Of a stretch of DNA of 64,000 nucleotides, positions 52,746 to 63,132 are shown one piece after another. The stretch is taken from assembly GCA_029245955.1 (NCBI GenBank), contig JAQWOH010000079.1, positions 62,001 through 126,000 on the forward strand, written 5' to 3'. Each line of letters starts with the position of its first letter. Position 1 is the first letter of the stretch. The translations under genes were made by a program, and so were the position numbers. The notes beneath the pieces are model-generated. The model saw only the letters and a list, made by a program, of their open reading frames with translations, did no database searches and was not told the DNA's origin. This DNA comes from Fuerstiella sp. (lineage in GTDB: Bacteria > Planctomycetota > Planctomycetia > Planctomycetales > Planctomycetaceae).

Positions 52746-55190
52746 ATGATGAAGATCAGCTTCGTCTCTTTTTTTCTGTGCTGTGCAATCGGCACGTCGT
52801 ACGCCGACACACCGTTGCAAATCGGCCCTGTCGATGACACTGGAATTGTTCAGATTCGCAGTCGCGACACTCGACAGCAACTGTTCGTTACCCACTCCGC
52901 CGACACCAGCGAAATCGACGTGACTCGCACAGCCATGTTTTCCGTTCAGCCGGAAGGTGTCCTGCAGATCGACGGAACGGGGCTGGTCACTCCGCTGGCT
53001 GATGGTGAGGCTGTCGTTAAAGCTCAGCAGGGTGATCACACTGTTGAGCTGAAGGTCGTTGTGAGTGGATTTGAGAACCCTCTGCCGATCAACTTTCGGA
53101 ACCAGGTCGTTCCGATCTTCACCAAACTGGGTTGCAACAGCGGAGGCTGTCACGGAAAAGCGAGTGGCCAGAACGGCTTCAAGCTCTCGTTACTGGGCTT
53201 TTATCCGGAAGACGACTTCGAATTTCTTCGCAAAGAATCCCGGGGACGTCGCGTCTTTCCAGGTGCTCCGTCGGAAAGTCTGCTGATGACGAAGGCTACC
53301 GGACGCTCGCCTCATGGTGGCGGCAAACGGATGGATCATGACAGTTACGAATATCGTATGTTGATCGGGTGGATCGAACAGGGGATGCCCTATGGTTCGC
53401 CTGACAATCCCTATGTGACGTCCATTCAGTGTTTTCCTGAGGCGCGGGTCATGCCGCAAAGCAGTGAGCAGCAGATCAGTGTGATTGCCACATACAGCGA
53501 TGGGACAACTGAAGATGTCACGCGGATGGCTCTGTATGAACCCAATGATGCAGAAATGGCTGAATGCAGCGAAACAGGTCTGGTCTCGACTTTGGATCTG
53601 GCTGGCGAAGTTGCAATTATGGCTCGCTATCAGGGGCAGGTCAGTACATATCGCGCGACCATCCCGCTGGGGGCAGACACTTCGAGCATGCCTGAAGCGT
53701 TAAATCTTGTCGATACAGCCGTCTTCAACAAGCTGCATCTGCTGGGGATTCCGCCGGCTGAACAAAGTGACGACGCAACATTTCTGCGTCGCGTGTCTCT
53801 GGATATCGCAGGAACGCTGCCGTCGGATGCTAAGGTCAGAGAGTTTCTGGCAAGTACTGATCCGGCGAAACGCGATAAGTTGATCGACGAATTGCTGGAC
53901 AGTACCGCATATGCCGATCACTTCGCCAACAAGTGGAACTTTATCCTTCGTAACAAGAAGTCCAAAGGCGAGGACTCATCGGGAACACATCTGTTTCATC
54001 AGTGGGTCTGGAACAATATCTACGAAAACAAGCCGTACGATCGGTTTGTGCGGGAAATTATTACGGCATCGGGCGAACCGCTGATGAATCCCGCTGTAAC
54101 GTGGTATCGCGAAGTTGACCAGGTGGAAGAACAGGTTGAGGACACGGCACAGCTGTTTCTGGGGATTCGTATTCAGTGTGCTCGCTGCCATCATCATCCG
54201 TTCGAAAAATGGAGTCAGAACGACTACTACAGTCTGGCCGCCTTTTTTAAACGTGTCGGCAAGAAGGCCATTCCTGGTGTTGCCGGAGGTTTTCGCGATC
54301 GTCAGATTTTTCACAACGAAGGCGTGGCTACGGCCAGCAATCCTCGTTCCGGAGCGGCGTTAAAGCCGGCTGGTCTGGGAGGTGAGGCACTGGAGATTTC
54401 TGCGGAACAGGATCCTCGTGTGCAACTGGCAGACTGGATGGGCGCTGCTGAGAACCCTTTCTTTGCGAAGTCCCTGGTCAACCGGTATTGGAAGCATTTC
54501 TTCAACCGCGGGATTGTTGAGCCGGAAGATGACATGCGGGCCACGAATCCGCCGTCTAATCCGGAACTTCTGGACGGTCTCGCCTCGCACTTTATCGAAT
54601 CGGGTTTCGACCTGAAGGAACTCGTTCGCACGATCTGCCGTTCGAGAACATACCAGCTGAGTTCTCTGCCAAACGAATACAATGCCAACGATAAACAGAA
54701 TTTCAGCCGCTACTATCCACGGCGACTTAGTGCCGAAGCGCTGTACGACGGATTTCATAAAGTCACCATGACGTCCGAGAATTTTGGTGGCATGCCTGCC
54801 GGAACACGCGCTCTGCAGTTGGTGGATTCGTCCAGCGGTCCTTATTTTCTGAAGGTGTTCGGTATGCCTCAGGGCGACACTGCCTGCGAGTGCGAACGCA
54901 GCCAGGACGCCAATCTGGCTCAAAGTCTGCATCTCCTGAACAGTAAAGAAATCCAGGACAAGATTTCCAAGAACGAAGCTCGAGCCGCAAAACTGGCGGC
55001 CGACACAGAACGCAGTAATGAAGATCGCATGACTGAGCTGTACCAGGTGGTCTTCGCTCGCAATCCTCGCCCGGATGAAATGGAAGTCGCCGTCAATTAT
55101 ATCGGTCGCCATGAAGAGAATCCTCGGATCGCGTATGAAGATATTCTCTGGGCGCTGATTAATACGAAAGAGTTTCTGTTTAATCATTAA
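52746..55190 (+). CDS. DUF1549/DUF1553 cytochrome-type protein
   Basis: About 814 residues from the ATG at 52746 (GGAG at good spacing; the frame opens at 52713). Signal peptide to about SYADT. An Ig-like start, then GCNSGGCHGKASG (a C-x4-CH-like haem-site variant, PSCyt-type), DUF1549 (AVFNKLHLLGIPPAEQSDDA, and CARCHHHPFEKW, a CxxCH haem motif), and DUF1553 (NPFFAKSLVNRYWKHFFNRG and LVRTICRSRTYQLSS). A recurrent planctomycete extracytoplasmic protein of unknown reaction. It is the first gene of a co-oriented set with a PPC protein and a cytochrome/WD40 protein. Confidence 0.88.
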   Translation: MMKISFVSFFLCCAIGTSYADTPLQIGPVDDTGIVQIRSRDTRQQLFVTHSADTSEIDVTRTAMFSVQPEGVLQIDGTGLVTPLADGEAVVKAQQGDHTVELKVVVSGFENPLPINFRNQVVPIFTKLGCNSGGCHGKASGQNGFKLSLLGFYPEDDFEFLRKESRGRRVFPGAPSESLLMTKATGRSPHGGGKRMDHDSYEYRMLIGWIEQGMPYGSPDNPYVTSIQCFPEARVMPQSSEQQISVIATYSDGTTEDVTRMALYEPNDAEMAECSETGLVSTLDLAGEVAIMARYQGQVSTYRATIPLGADTSSMPEALNLVDTAVFNKLHLLGIPPAEQSDDATFLRRVSLDIAGTLPSDAKVREFLASTDPAKRDKLIDELLDSTAYADHFANKWNFILRNKKSKGEDSSGTHLFHQWVWNNIYENKPYDRFVREIITASGEPLMNPAVTWYREVDQVEEQVEDTAQLFLGIRIQCARCHHHPFEKWSQNDYYSLAAFFKRVGKKAIPGVAGGFRDRQIFHNEGVATASNPRSGAALKPAGLGGEALEISAEQDPRVQLADWMGAAENPFFAKSLVNRYWKHFFNRGIVEPEDDMRATNPPSNPELLDGLASHFIESGFDLKELVRTICRSRTYQLSSLPNEYNANDKQNFSRYYPRRLSAEALYDGFHKVTMTSENFGGMPAGTRALQLVDSSSGPYFLKVFGMPQGDTACECERSQDANLAQSLHLLNSKEIQDKISKNEARAAKLAADTERSNEDRMTELYQVVFARNPRPDEMEVAVNYIGRHEENPRIAYEDILWALINTKEFLFNH

Positions 55191-55425
55191 TTGCCACGGT
55201 GGCGCAGGATGCGCGATCTCGCCTTGAATTGACTCAGAGTCTCCCGTGGACGCAATGTTCAGCGGGGGCGATCAGTTAGTCTGAGTGCGGCACGCGATTG
55301 CCTGTGGACCGCATGGTTTATTGTCGGCTGTGTACGCGGTCGGGTACCAGAGCAAGCCACCAGCGATTCACGGCCACCACACTACCTTCCGTCCTTCTCT
55401 TCCTTCCTGCCCCCGCTGAAACGCC

Positions 55426-58400
55426 ATGAAACGATTTCTGCTATTCGGCCTTGCATTGGTTCTCGCCCCGCCCGTCCAGGGTCAGTTGCCACAAATTCGG
55501 ATTACCGGTGTGTTTCCGCCCGGAGCCCAGCGCGGCTCAAGTGTGGACGTGACTGTGACGGCGGGGACCGACCTGGACGAAGCCAGTGAACTGGTCACCA
55601 GCCATCCCGGTATCAAGGCTACGCCGAAGCTGGACGGCAATGGAAAGCCAGTCGTGAATCAGTTTGTGCTGTCGCTTGATCCCGCATTGGAAGCCGGACT
55701 CTATGACATTCGACTGCGAGGTCTGTTCGGAGTCAGTAACCCCCGCGTTTTTCGTGTGGATACCATCCCTGAAATTCAGGAAGCTGAGCCTAACAACACG
55801 AATGAGCAGGCACAGGAAGTCAGTTTGAACACCATCGTGAATGCCCGGTCCAATGGCGGTGCGGATGTCGACACGTTCAAGCTGGCTGTAACGGCCGGTC
55901 AAACCATCATCATTCGTTCGGAAGCCGCTGTGCTGGATTCGCTGATGCAGCCGGTGCTGGAAGTGTTTGATGCCGCAGGTAGACGCGTCACTCAGGCGCG
56001 ACGACGCAGGCAGCAGGAAGCTGTCATTGTGTATACCAGCCCGATTGACCAGGTATTGCTGCTGAAGGTTCATGATATTGTGTATGCCGGAAGCAACGAC
56101 TATGGCTACCGGCTAAGCGTCGATACGCGATCCGTGGTCGATTTTGTGCAGCCGCAGGTTGTTCAGGTTGACGTCGATTCAAAGGTGACAATCTTTGGGC
56201 GACATCTGGTTGGTGGTCAGCCGACAGACATGGAGCTCGACGGTGTCCCGTTGATGAAGAAGGACGTGACCGTAAAATTCTCTAAGCCGGAGGAACGCAC
56301 CGTCGGTACGGATTCATCAGCTGTTTCCATCAGCACTGCAATCTATGCCGGAATTGATGGCAGTCTGCTGCCGTTCGCGGTTCGCAGCGCAGCTGTTGCA
56401 GCTGTCGCAGAAGCTGAGGTACCTGCGACCGCACAGCTTCTGGCTGTGCCTGCCGACGTGACCGGCAGTTTCGCCACGGAACTGGACGAAGACAGTTTTC
56501 GGTTTGACGCAAAGAAGGGCGAACAGTGGCAAATCGACGTGATGGCGCACCGACTTGGCAGCAGTGCTGATCCGATGCTGATCATTGAGCAGGTTGTCAA
56601 GGCCGCTGACGGCGCAGAAACCCTGAAGCGACTGGCTCGGGTCGATGAAGATAAGCAGAATCCCGGCGGGGCAAATCTGCCGACACTGACCAGTGACCCG
56701 ACATTTCTGCTGACAGCTCCTGCAGACGGTCAGTATCAAATCCGACTGAAGGATCGATACGCCGCATCGCGTGGAGCACCTGATCTCACGTACGGCCTGT
56801 CTATTCGAAAGCCCGCTGCTGATTTTCAGGTGGTTGTTTTCGACTCATTCCCGTCCGCAGACGGGAAAGCTCCACCGAGCAGTGGAGCGATCAGTATTCG
56901 CAAGGGCGGTACCTATCAGGTTCCCGTCTACGTTTATCGGTCAGGGGGACATAATGCCGACATTCAACTGCGAGTTGAGGGACTGCCCGAAGGGATCACA
57001 GCGGCAGAAGCAACCATTCGTGCGGGAGCGGCTTCAACATTGCTTGTGCTGACGGCAGCGGCGAGCGTTGGCGAAATTGTCGCTCCCGTCCGTATCATCG
57101 GTACTTCAGTTAACGGAGATCAGAAAACTGAACATGCTGCCCGAATCGCGACCCTTGTGCATGCCGGCGTCAATGGACTGCCGCGTACCGGTCGAGTCTC
57201 CAGCGCATTGCTGGTCAGCGTAATGAAGGACGAACAGCCATTTCACATACAGCCTGCGGTGGTCACGGCAGACATGACGCAGGATCAGCAGTTGCTCATC
57301 CCTTTGAAGCTGACTCGCAGAGCGGGCTTTGATGCCAAGGTTGATATTGCATTCGCAGGGCAGCCGAAAAACGTCGACGTGCCGAAAATTGCGATCGAAA
57401 AAGGCACGGACTCCGCTGTCGCTCGCTTCTTCTTCAAAGAGAATGCCACGGTCGGGCCCGCTACATTGTTAATGTATACAACAGCAGCAGTACCCTATAG
57501 TCGCAATCCGTGGCAGGTGGAGCGAGCGACTGCGAAAGTGACGGAGGCGGCTGAGAAACTGGCGGCCGAACAGAAAGTGCTGGCGGATTCCAAGGCTGCG
57601 GCTGAAGCCGGAGCGAAGAAAATGGCCGAACTGGCAGCTGCTCTGAAGACTTACGACGGGCAGTTGAAGGTTGAACAGGCGGCTCAGACAAAGGCTCAGG
57701 CGGATCTTAAGGCGGCCATCGCCGGAAAGTCTGAGGCCACGAAACAGCTTCTCGCTCTGCAGCAGACGCTCAATGCGGCTGCTGCAGACAAGACGCCGCA
57801 GTCTCAGGACCTGGATGCTGCCATCAAGGCTGTTCAGGATGCGACTGCAGCCGTCAACGTGGCAGCAAAACCTGTGGCCGCACTGGTCGTGAAGATCAAC
57901 GGCGTGAATTCGCAGATCGCTCAGAAACAGAAACTGGTCGCTGAGAAAAGCAAGCAGATCGCGGACGCAACGAAGCAGATGGCAGCTCAGCAGCAGGTCG
58001 TGGAGAAGGCGAAAGCGGGCGTAACTGCCGCTGAAGCGAGCCTGAAAACACGTGAGGCCGAAAAGAAGGCCGCGGATGCTGCGGCCAAGAAAGCGACAGA
58101 TGCGGCCAAACCCAAGAATATCAATGTTCGTACGATTGCCATTCCTGTTCGGCTGACCGTGCACACGACTCCCGGCAAGATTGTCGCTGCCGTTCCCGAC
58201 AAGGGAGCGATCAAGAAGGGCGCTGCTATCGATGTGAAGGTAACTTTAACACGCAAGAATAAGTTTGCGGGACCCGTGAAAGTCGCCTTGTCTTTGCCCG
58301 CAGGCACAACAGGTGTGACTTCCAACGTCGTCGAAATTCCCGCCGACAAAACGGAAGCGACCCTTTCACTTTCCGCCGCTGCGGATGCTGCTCCGGCAGA

Positions 58401-58494
58401 CATCGCCAACGCGGTCATTCGAGCGACCGCGGCCGATTTCAACGGCCGTGTCGCGAACTTTGATGCCCCCATCGCCTTGAAGGTGACAGAATAA
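55426..58494 (+). CDS. Secreted PPC-domain protein with coiled-coil insertion
   Basis: 1022 residues with a signal peptide (LLFGLALVLAPPVQGQ). A bacterial pre-peptidase C-terminal (PPC)-type domain: IQEAEPNNTNEQAQEVS, VDTFKLAVTAGQTIIIRSEA and YRLSVDTRS, repeated by weaker copies. Residues about 700-900 are an Ala/Lys/Gln-rich coiled coil (AEKLAAEQKVLADSKAAAEA, KLVAEKSKQIADATKQMAAQ), followed by a beta-rich C-terminus. Second gene of the set. Its stop codon overlaps the ATG of the next gene (TAATG), so translation is coupled. Likely a scaffold or surface protein; no catalytic site seen. Confidence 0.82.
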   Translation: MKRFLLFGLALVLAPPVQGQLPQIRITGVFPPGAQRGSSVDVTVTAGTDLDEASELVTSHPGIKATPKLDGNGKPVVNQFVLSLDPALEAGLYDIRLRGLFGVSNPRVFRVDTIPEIQEAEPNNTNEQAQEVSLNTIVNARSNGGADVDTFKLAVTAGQTIIIRSEAAVLDSLMQPVLEVFDAAGRRVTQARRRRQQEAVIVYTSPIDQVLLLKVHDIVYAGSNDYGYRLSVDTRSVVDFVQPQVVQVDVDSKVTIFGRHLVGGQPTDMELDGVPLMKKDVTVKFSKPEERTVGTDSSAVSISTAIYAGIDGSLLPFAVRSAAVAAVAEAEVPATAQLLAVPADVTGSFATELDEDSFRFDAKKGEQWQIDVMAHRLGSSADPMLIIEQVVKAADGAETLKRLARVDEDKQNPGGANLPTLTSDPTFLLTAPADGQYQIRLKDRYAASRGAPDLTYGLSIRKPAADFQVVVFDSFPSADGKAPPSSGAISIRKGGTYQVPVYVYRSGGHNADIQLRVEGLPEGITAAEATIRAGAASTLLVLTAAASVGEIVAPVRIIGTSVNGDQKTEHAARIATLVHAGVNGLPRTGRVSSALLVSVMKDEQPFHIQPAVVTADMTQDQQLLIPLKLTRRAGFDAKVDIAFAGQPKNVDVPKIAIEKGTDSAVARFFFKENATVGPATLLMYTTAAVPYSRNPWQVERATAKVTEAAEKLAAEQKVLADSKAAAEAGAKKMAELAAALKTYDGQLKVEQAAQTKAQADLKAAIAGKSEATKQLLALQQTLNAAAADKTPQSQDLDAAIKAVQDATAAVNVAAKPVAALVVKINGVNSQIAQKQKLVAEKSKQIADATKQMAAQQQVVEKAKAGVTAAEASLKTREAEKKAADAAAKKATDAAKPKNINVRTIAIPVRLTVHTTPGKIVAAVPDKGAIKKGAAIDVKVTLTRKNKFAGPVKVALSLPAGTTGVTSNVVEIPADKTEATLSLSAAADAAPADIANAVIRATAADFNGRVANFDAPIALKVTE

Positions 58495-61403
58495 TGAAAC
58501 AGATTTGCAGTACTCTACCAGTCTCCGTTCCAGCGTTTGCGTCGCGCCGGTCTCTGTTAAGGTCCGCGGTTCGTGCATTGCCCCTGACATCTCGCATGGT
58601 CCACTGTCTGACGCTGTGTGCTGTTGTTGCTGCTGCATTCATCGCGACAGGAACCGTAGTTGCCGACGAAGAAGAAAAAGCGATCATGGCGGAAGACGTC
58701 AAACTTGGGCGTCCGGTGGAATTTGAACGGGACATTTATCCGATGCTGCAGGCTAACTGCATTGCCTGTCACAATAAGGTCAAGTCGGAAGGTGAGCTTA
58801 GTCTGGAGAATGCGGAAACCATCATGAAAGGCGGCGCCGCCGGTCCGGCGATTGTGCCTGGGAAACCAGACGAAAGTTATCTGTATCAGGTGGCTGCTCG
58901 CATCGAAGAGCCGCAGATGCCCCCGTGGCCCAATGAGGTTCAGGCGCAAAAACTGACGCCCCGTCAGGTGGGATTGCTTAGACAATGGATTCTGGAAGGG
59001 GCTAAAGTCGGAGCGGCCGCGTCTGCTGCCAACATGCAGTGGCAGACGATCAACGCGCGGTTGACGGCCATCTATTCCGTCGACGCTGACCCGTCTGGTC
59101 GTTTTGTGGCGGCAGGTCGAGCTGGCATGGTCAGTGTTTATGATCTGCTGGCCCAGGATGAAATTGCCTCACTGATCGATCCGGCGCTTGTCGGTGATGT
59201 GTCACCTGCGCAGACATCTCACCGAGATTATGTGCACGCCATCGCCTTTCATCCGGAAGGTCAGATGCTGGCAACCGCAGGATTTCAGGTTGTAAAACTG
59301 TGGAACCGGGATGTCGCCAGTACCATTGTCCCGATCGCTCTGCCGAACAAAACTGTCACGACGGTAAGCAGTGCCGACAACAGCCTTGCTGCTGTTCATC
59401 AGGCGGATGGAGTCATTCGTGTGATTGATCTCAATACGAATGCTGTTGCGAGCGAAATTTCCGGCCACGATCCGGCTACTGTCACCCTGCTTGGTCTCAC
59501 TGGTTCGGAGAACCAGTGGGTTTCTGTTGCCAGTGCCGATGATGTAGTGAAGTTAATCAATCGGGCGGACGGAGCGGTTGCTGCCAGCAGTGAAGCTCTG
59601 GGGGCCAAGCCTGTCGAAGCGGCATTCATCGTCGCCGGTAACAAGCTGGTCGTGCTTCAGGACGACGGGGCACTGCGACCCTTGGTATTCGACGCAGCGG
59701 CAAAAACACTTACTGCCGGCGAACCTGTGAAATCTGACAAAGGTGCAGTTCGTCAGATCGCGGTGGCCGGTGCCATTCTGCTGTGCCGAATCGAAGGGCA
59801 GGCCGTTGAGCTTCGGAAGGCCGATTCGCTGCAACCTGCGATCAACATTCAGAGCGGAACTGCTCTGGGGCATGCGGCCATTTCCACAGATGCTCAGCGA
59901 GTCGTCACAGTTACGGCTGACGGCAAACCGGAGCTGTGGAACGCAGCGGATGGAAAGCTTCTGGCGACACTCAATACAGATCTGCTGGCCGCACGATCGC
60001 TTGCTCGTCGGACTGCCGACAAGACTGTTCGTGATGCACGTGTGACGGTCGTGAAAGCTCAGATTACTGAAGACGAGAAACGTGTGACCGAACAGAAGGC
60101 GTCGTTGACCAAGGCGGAAGAAGAGCTCAAGAAGGCCACGACCGCTGCGGCAGAAGCAAAAAAGAAGTTCGATGAAACTGTGCCGAAGACAGCTGCCGCA
60201 AAGAAGGCTGCTGAAGAAAAGCCTGAAGACGCCGCTGTCAAGAAAGCACTGGAAGAAGCGACAAAGGCTGAGCAGGCGGCCAAAGACGGACTCACCACGG
60301 CAGAAAATGCGTTGAAGTCGGCCAATAAGGGTAAGGAACTGTCTGAGCAGGCTATCAAGCGAGCTGAAGCCAGAGTGGCAGATCGTAAGCAGGTGCTGGC
60401 TGCGGTGGAACAGGAAGCGAAGACCTCCACCGAATCCCAGGTCGCGGCTGATGCTGCCGCCAAGCAGACGATCACCAGCCAGTTTGCGGGATTCGTGGGA
60501 ACCTCATTCGTCGCAACGGTCGACAACGCCGGTACCACTCGTCTCTGGAAGAGTACTGATGGAGCGGCTGTAGACGTGTTTCCAGGGGCTTTGCCCGAAA
60601 CTGCAAAGCCTGCTGGCGTGGTGGGCGGGTCGAAAGGTCTGCTGGTGCAGCAGGCGGACGGCCAGCTTGTTCGAGTGAACGCCTTTCCTCAGTGGAAGCT
60701 GACACAGGTTCTGGGACCTCAGGGAGACGATAAGCCATCGGTATTCGCTGATCGGGTATTGGCTCTGGCATTTTCTCCGGACGGTACGACTCTCGCAGTC
60801 GGCGGCGGTGAAGCCTCACGAAGTGGTGAGCTTACGTTATGGAACGTTGCGGATGGAAAACTGGTTCGCACGTTTGCAGATGCACACAGTGACACGGTGT
60901 ACGGCGTCGACTTTTCTGCTGACGGAAAGCTCCTTGCGTCGGCTGCGGCAGATAAGTTTGTCAAAGTTTTCGACCTGTCTACCGGTAAACACGTTCGGTC
61001 GTACGAAGGTCACACACATCATGTGATGGATGTCAGCTGGAAGGGCGACGGCACAACTCTGGCCAGTGCCGGTGCCGACAATGCCATCAAGGTCTGGAAT
61101 GCGGAGACGGGTGAACAGTCTCGAACAATTACGACCTATAAGAAGCAAGTGACGTCATTGTCCTTTATTGGCATGGAGGACGACTTTATCAGCTGCAGCG
61201 GCGATAAAAGAGTTTTCCGTCACAAAGCCAGTAACGGCGGCACTGTTCGCGAATTTAAGGGCTGTCCCGACTACGTTTACTGTTCGACGACGACGTCGGA
61301 CGGCGCAATCGTGGCGGCAGGCTGCGAAGACGGCGTACTGCGCGTCTGGAACGGCAAGGACGCTAAGGAAATCGCCAGCTTCGCACCAGCAGCGACGAAA
61401 TGA
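58494..61403 (+). CDS. PSCyt1 cytochrome / WD40 protein with coiled-coil insertion
   Basis: 969 residues. A membrane-type N-terminus (LCAVVAAAFIATGTVVADE), then FERDIYPMLQANCIACHNKV, a planctomycete cytochrome domain (CxxCH haem site), and GAAGPAIVPGKPDESYLYQV. WD40 blades follow (for example AFHPEGQMLATAGFQVVKLW), are interrupted around 505-655 by an Ala/Lys/Glu-rich coiled coil (VTEQKASLTKAEEELKKATT), and continue (DVSWKGDGTTLASAGADNAI). It starts in the TAATG overlap of the previous gene. The blade count could not be fixed. Membrane-anchored or secreted; partners in the same set are likely. Confidence 0.88.
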   Translation: MKQICSTLPVSVPAFASRRSLLRSAVRALPLTSRMVHCLTLCAVVAAAFIATGTVVADEEEKAIMAEDVKLGRPVEFERDIYPMLQANCIACHNKVKSEGELSLENAETIMKGGAAGPAIVPGKPDESYLYQVAARIEEPQMPPWPNEVQAQKLTPRQVGLLRQWILEGAKVGAAASAANMQWQTINARLTAIYSVDADPSGRFVAAGRAGMVSVYDLLAQDEIASLIDPALVGDVSPAQTSHRDYVHAIAFHPEGQMLATAGFQVVKLWNRDVASTIVPIALPNKTVTTVSSADNSLAAVHQADGVIRVIDLNTNAVASEISGHDPATVTLLGLTGSENQWVSVASADDVVKLINRADGAVAASSEALGAKPVEAAFIVAGNKLVVLQDDGALRPLVFDAAAKTLTAGEPVKSDKGAVRQIAVAGAILLCRIEGQAVELRKADSLQPAINIQSGTALGHAAISTDAQRVVTVTADGKPELWNAADGKLLATLNTDLLAARSLARRTADKTVRDARVTVVKAQITEDEKRVTEQKASLTKAEEELKKATTAAAEAKKKFDETVPKTAAAKKAAEEKPEDAAVKKALEEATKAEQAAKDGLTTAENALKSANKGKELSEQAIKRAEARVADRKQVLAAVEQEAKTSTESQVAADAAAKQTITSQFAGFVGTSFVATVDNAGTTRLWKSTDGAAVDVFPGALPETAKPAGVVGGSKGLLVQQADGQLVRVNAFPQWKLTQVLGPQGDDKPSVFADRVLALAFSPDGTTLAVGGGEASRSGELTLWNVADGKLVRTFADAHSDTVYGVDFSADGKLLASAAADKFVKVFDLSTGKHVRSYEGHTHHVMDVSWKGDGTTLASAGADNAIKVWNAETGEQSRTITTYKKQVTSLSFIGMEDDFISCSGDKRVFRHKASNGGTVREFKGCPDYVYCSTTTSDGAIVAAGCEDGVLRVWNGKDAKEIASFAPAATK

Positions 61404-61795
61404 TACTGGTGTGGTGGGTGACCGGACGGTGAACTGACCGGCCTGTCCTCTTTTCGTTCTGCTGGCTGTTGGTGCGATCGCGGGCTTGACCGGGTCGCTG
61501 CCATATTGAGGCGATTGCGGGAAGAAATCTGCCAGCCGTGGGCGCCCCGGACGCACTGTTTTCCTTGCGGCCTCGATCGAAACGGGTTCGAACCATGTGT
61601 CCGATTCCCTTGCACTGCAGCGCCACGACGTCACGATTCTGCAAATATTGGCGTTTCCGGGACGAACAACCGTCAGATCGGCTGCATTACGGCAGACAAT
61701 GTTCCGCCAGCCGGTCATCTAGACTAAAAGATACCTGATTCTGTCTGTGTTTGCAGGCTCAGGTCCTGTCCGGCTGTTCGTGGTAATCGTTCCTG
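61404..61795. other. Intergenic region without recognisable gene
   Basis: About 390 bases following the cytochrome/WD40 gene. Contains a GGGTTCGAACC palindrome near 61585 that looks like a tRNA T-loop, but no tRNA stems fold around it. No other feature seen. Confidence 0.4.
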
Positions 61796-63124
61796 ATGAA
61801 ACAACGTCACGTCATCTTCGGGGTTCTGTTCTGGAGTGCAGCTGCCTGCTGCAGCTGGTACGTTCTCCGCGCGGAGCTTACCGCTCAGTCGAGCGACGTG
61901 TCGCACCTCTCGTATGACGTTTCCCGATGGCTGAGTGGCCAGCATCGACATTTGCAGGCCGTATGCGATGAAAGGCTGATGGTCGCTGTCGGTGATCCGG
62001 TGTTTCTGCAGTCAGCAGACGGCACATGGCGACAGGTCGGTCTGGCGACGGATATCAATGGAGAATTCAGTCGTGACCCTTTTATTACCACAGCCACTGA
62101 GGTGTTGATTTACGAAGACGCCATTACGGCTTGTAGCGACCGTTTCCGGCTGCAGTATCATACGACGCCCATGTCACTGGACTGGGTCGTCATGACGATG
62201 ATCCCCCCCGAACGACAGAAGGCTATCGCCCAGCTTATTGCAGAAGACTGGAAGGTTCATCAGAAAGAGATCATGGACAGGTTACGGCCGGTCATGAAGG
62301 ATGGGCTGCGGAAGGGAATGAAAGCTGTTGAGGCGGAACTGCCGCAGATTCTCAGAGAACACCGGGATGATTTTCGAAAGCTGGGTGACCGCTACGGAAC
62401 GGAGATCATGAAGGCTGAAGTTCTGCCGCTTGTTCGCGACGAGATTTTGCCAATTGTCGAGCACGAGGCGCTACCCGTTGCCGAAGACGTCGGTCGAGCG
62501 CTGTGGAAACGCGTGTCGCTGCTGTCGTTCACTTATAGTTTTCTGTATGACAAGTCTCCACTGCCGAGACGTGATGCGTTGAAGACGGAGTTCCAGCGTT
62601 TCATTGACGAAGTGGCGCTGCCTGAGCTTCGTTCACGCAGCGATCAGTTCATTCAGGTCACCGAAGATATTATTAAGAGGTCTATGGAGAATCCGAAGGT
62701 GAAAGACGTACTGAAACGAAATCTGCGTCGTGTCGCTGAGGATCCGGAGATGCACGAACTGATCAAGGCAATCGTCCGCGAAGCCATTGTCGACAATCAG
62801 ACACTGCGGCTGGAAATGGAGGCGTACATGGACGATCAGCAGACCCGGGCAGCGCTCGACGTCGCCGGAGAGCGACTCGAACCCGTTGTTCGGCAGATTG
62901 GTGATCTGATCTTCGGAACTCGAGAAAAGGGAATTACTCCTGAGTTCTCACGCATTCTCAGGTCTCAGATTCTGAAGAAGGATCGTCGCTGGTTTGTGAT
63001 GGTACCGACAGATCGCGATGTTGTTTCCGGTGCGCCGACCGAAATTATCTATGCGGACACACCGATGACGTACCCCATGGGGTTTGGCGGTAACGGTCAG
63101 AGTCCTTTAACGCCGACTCGTTGA
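61796..63124 (+). CDS. Membrane-anchored hypothetical protein coupled to an ABC ATPase
   Basis: 442 residues. One N-terminal hydrophobic segment (IFGVLFWSAAACCSWYVL). After it a beta-rich part (RLMVAVGDPVFLQSADGTWR) and a predominantly helical, charged region (about 140-370: MDRLRPVMKDGLRKGMKAVE, EILPIVEHEALPVAEDVGRA). I do not recognise a named family; the domain arrangement (membrane anchor plus strands plus long helices, next to an ABC ATPase) recalls MCE/MlaD-type lipid-transport substrate-binding proteins. This is only an analogy. Only 8 bases separate it from the next gene, so they form an operon. Confidence 0.65.
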   Translation: MKQRHVIFGVLFWSAAACCSWYVLRAELTAQSSDVSHLSYDVSRWLSGQHRHLQAVCDERLMVAVGDPVFLQSADGTWRQVGLATDINGEFSRDPFITTATEVLIYEDAITACSDRFRLQYHTTPMSLDWVVMTMIPPERQKAIAQLIAEDWKVHQKEIMDRLRPVMKDGLRKGMKAVEAELPQILREHRDDFRKLGDRYGTEIMKAEVLPLVRDEILPIVEHEALPVAEDVGRALWKRVSLLSFTYSFLYDKSPLPRRDALKTEFQRFIDEVALPELRSRSDQFIQVTEDIIKRSMENPKVKDVLKRNLRRVAEDPEMHELIKAIVREAIVDNQTLRLEMEAYMDDQQTRAALDVAGERLEPVVRQIGDLIFGTREKGITPEFSRILRSQILKKDRRWFVMVPTDRDVVSGAPTEIIYADTPMTYPMGFGGNGQSPLTPTR

Positions 63125-63132
63125 GGGATTGA

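Noticed and set aside
61560..61620. tRNA T-loop-like GGGTTCGAACC
   Set aside because: No acceptor, D or anticodon stems can be formed around it, and the bases beside the loop do not pair as a T-stem.
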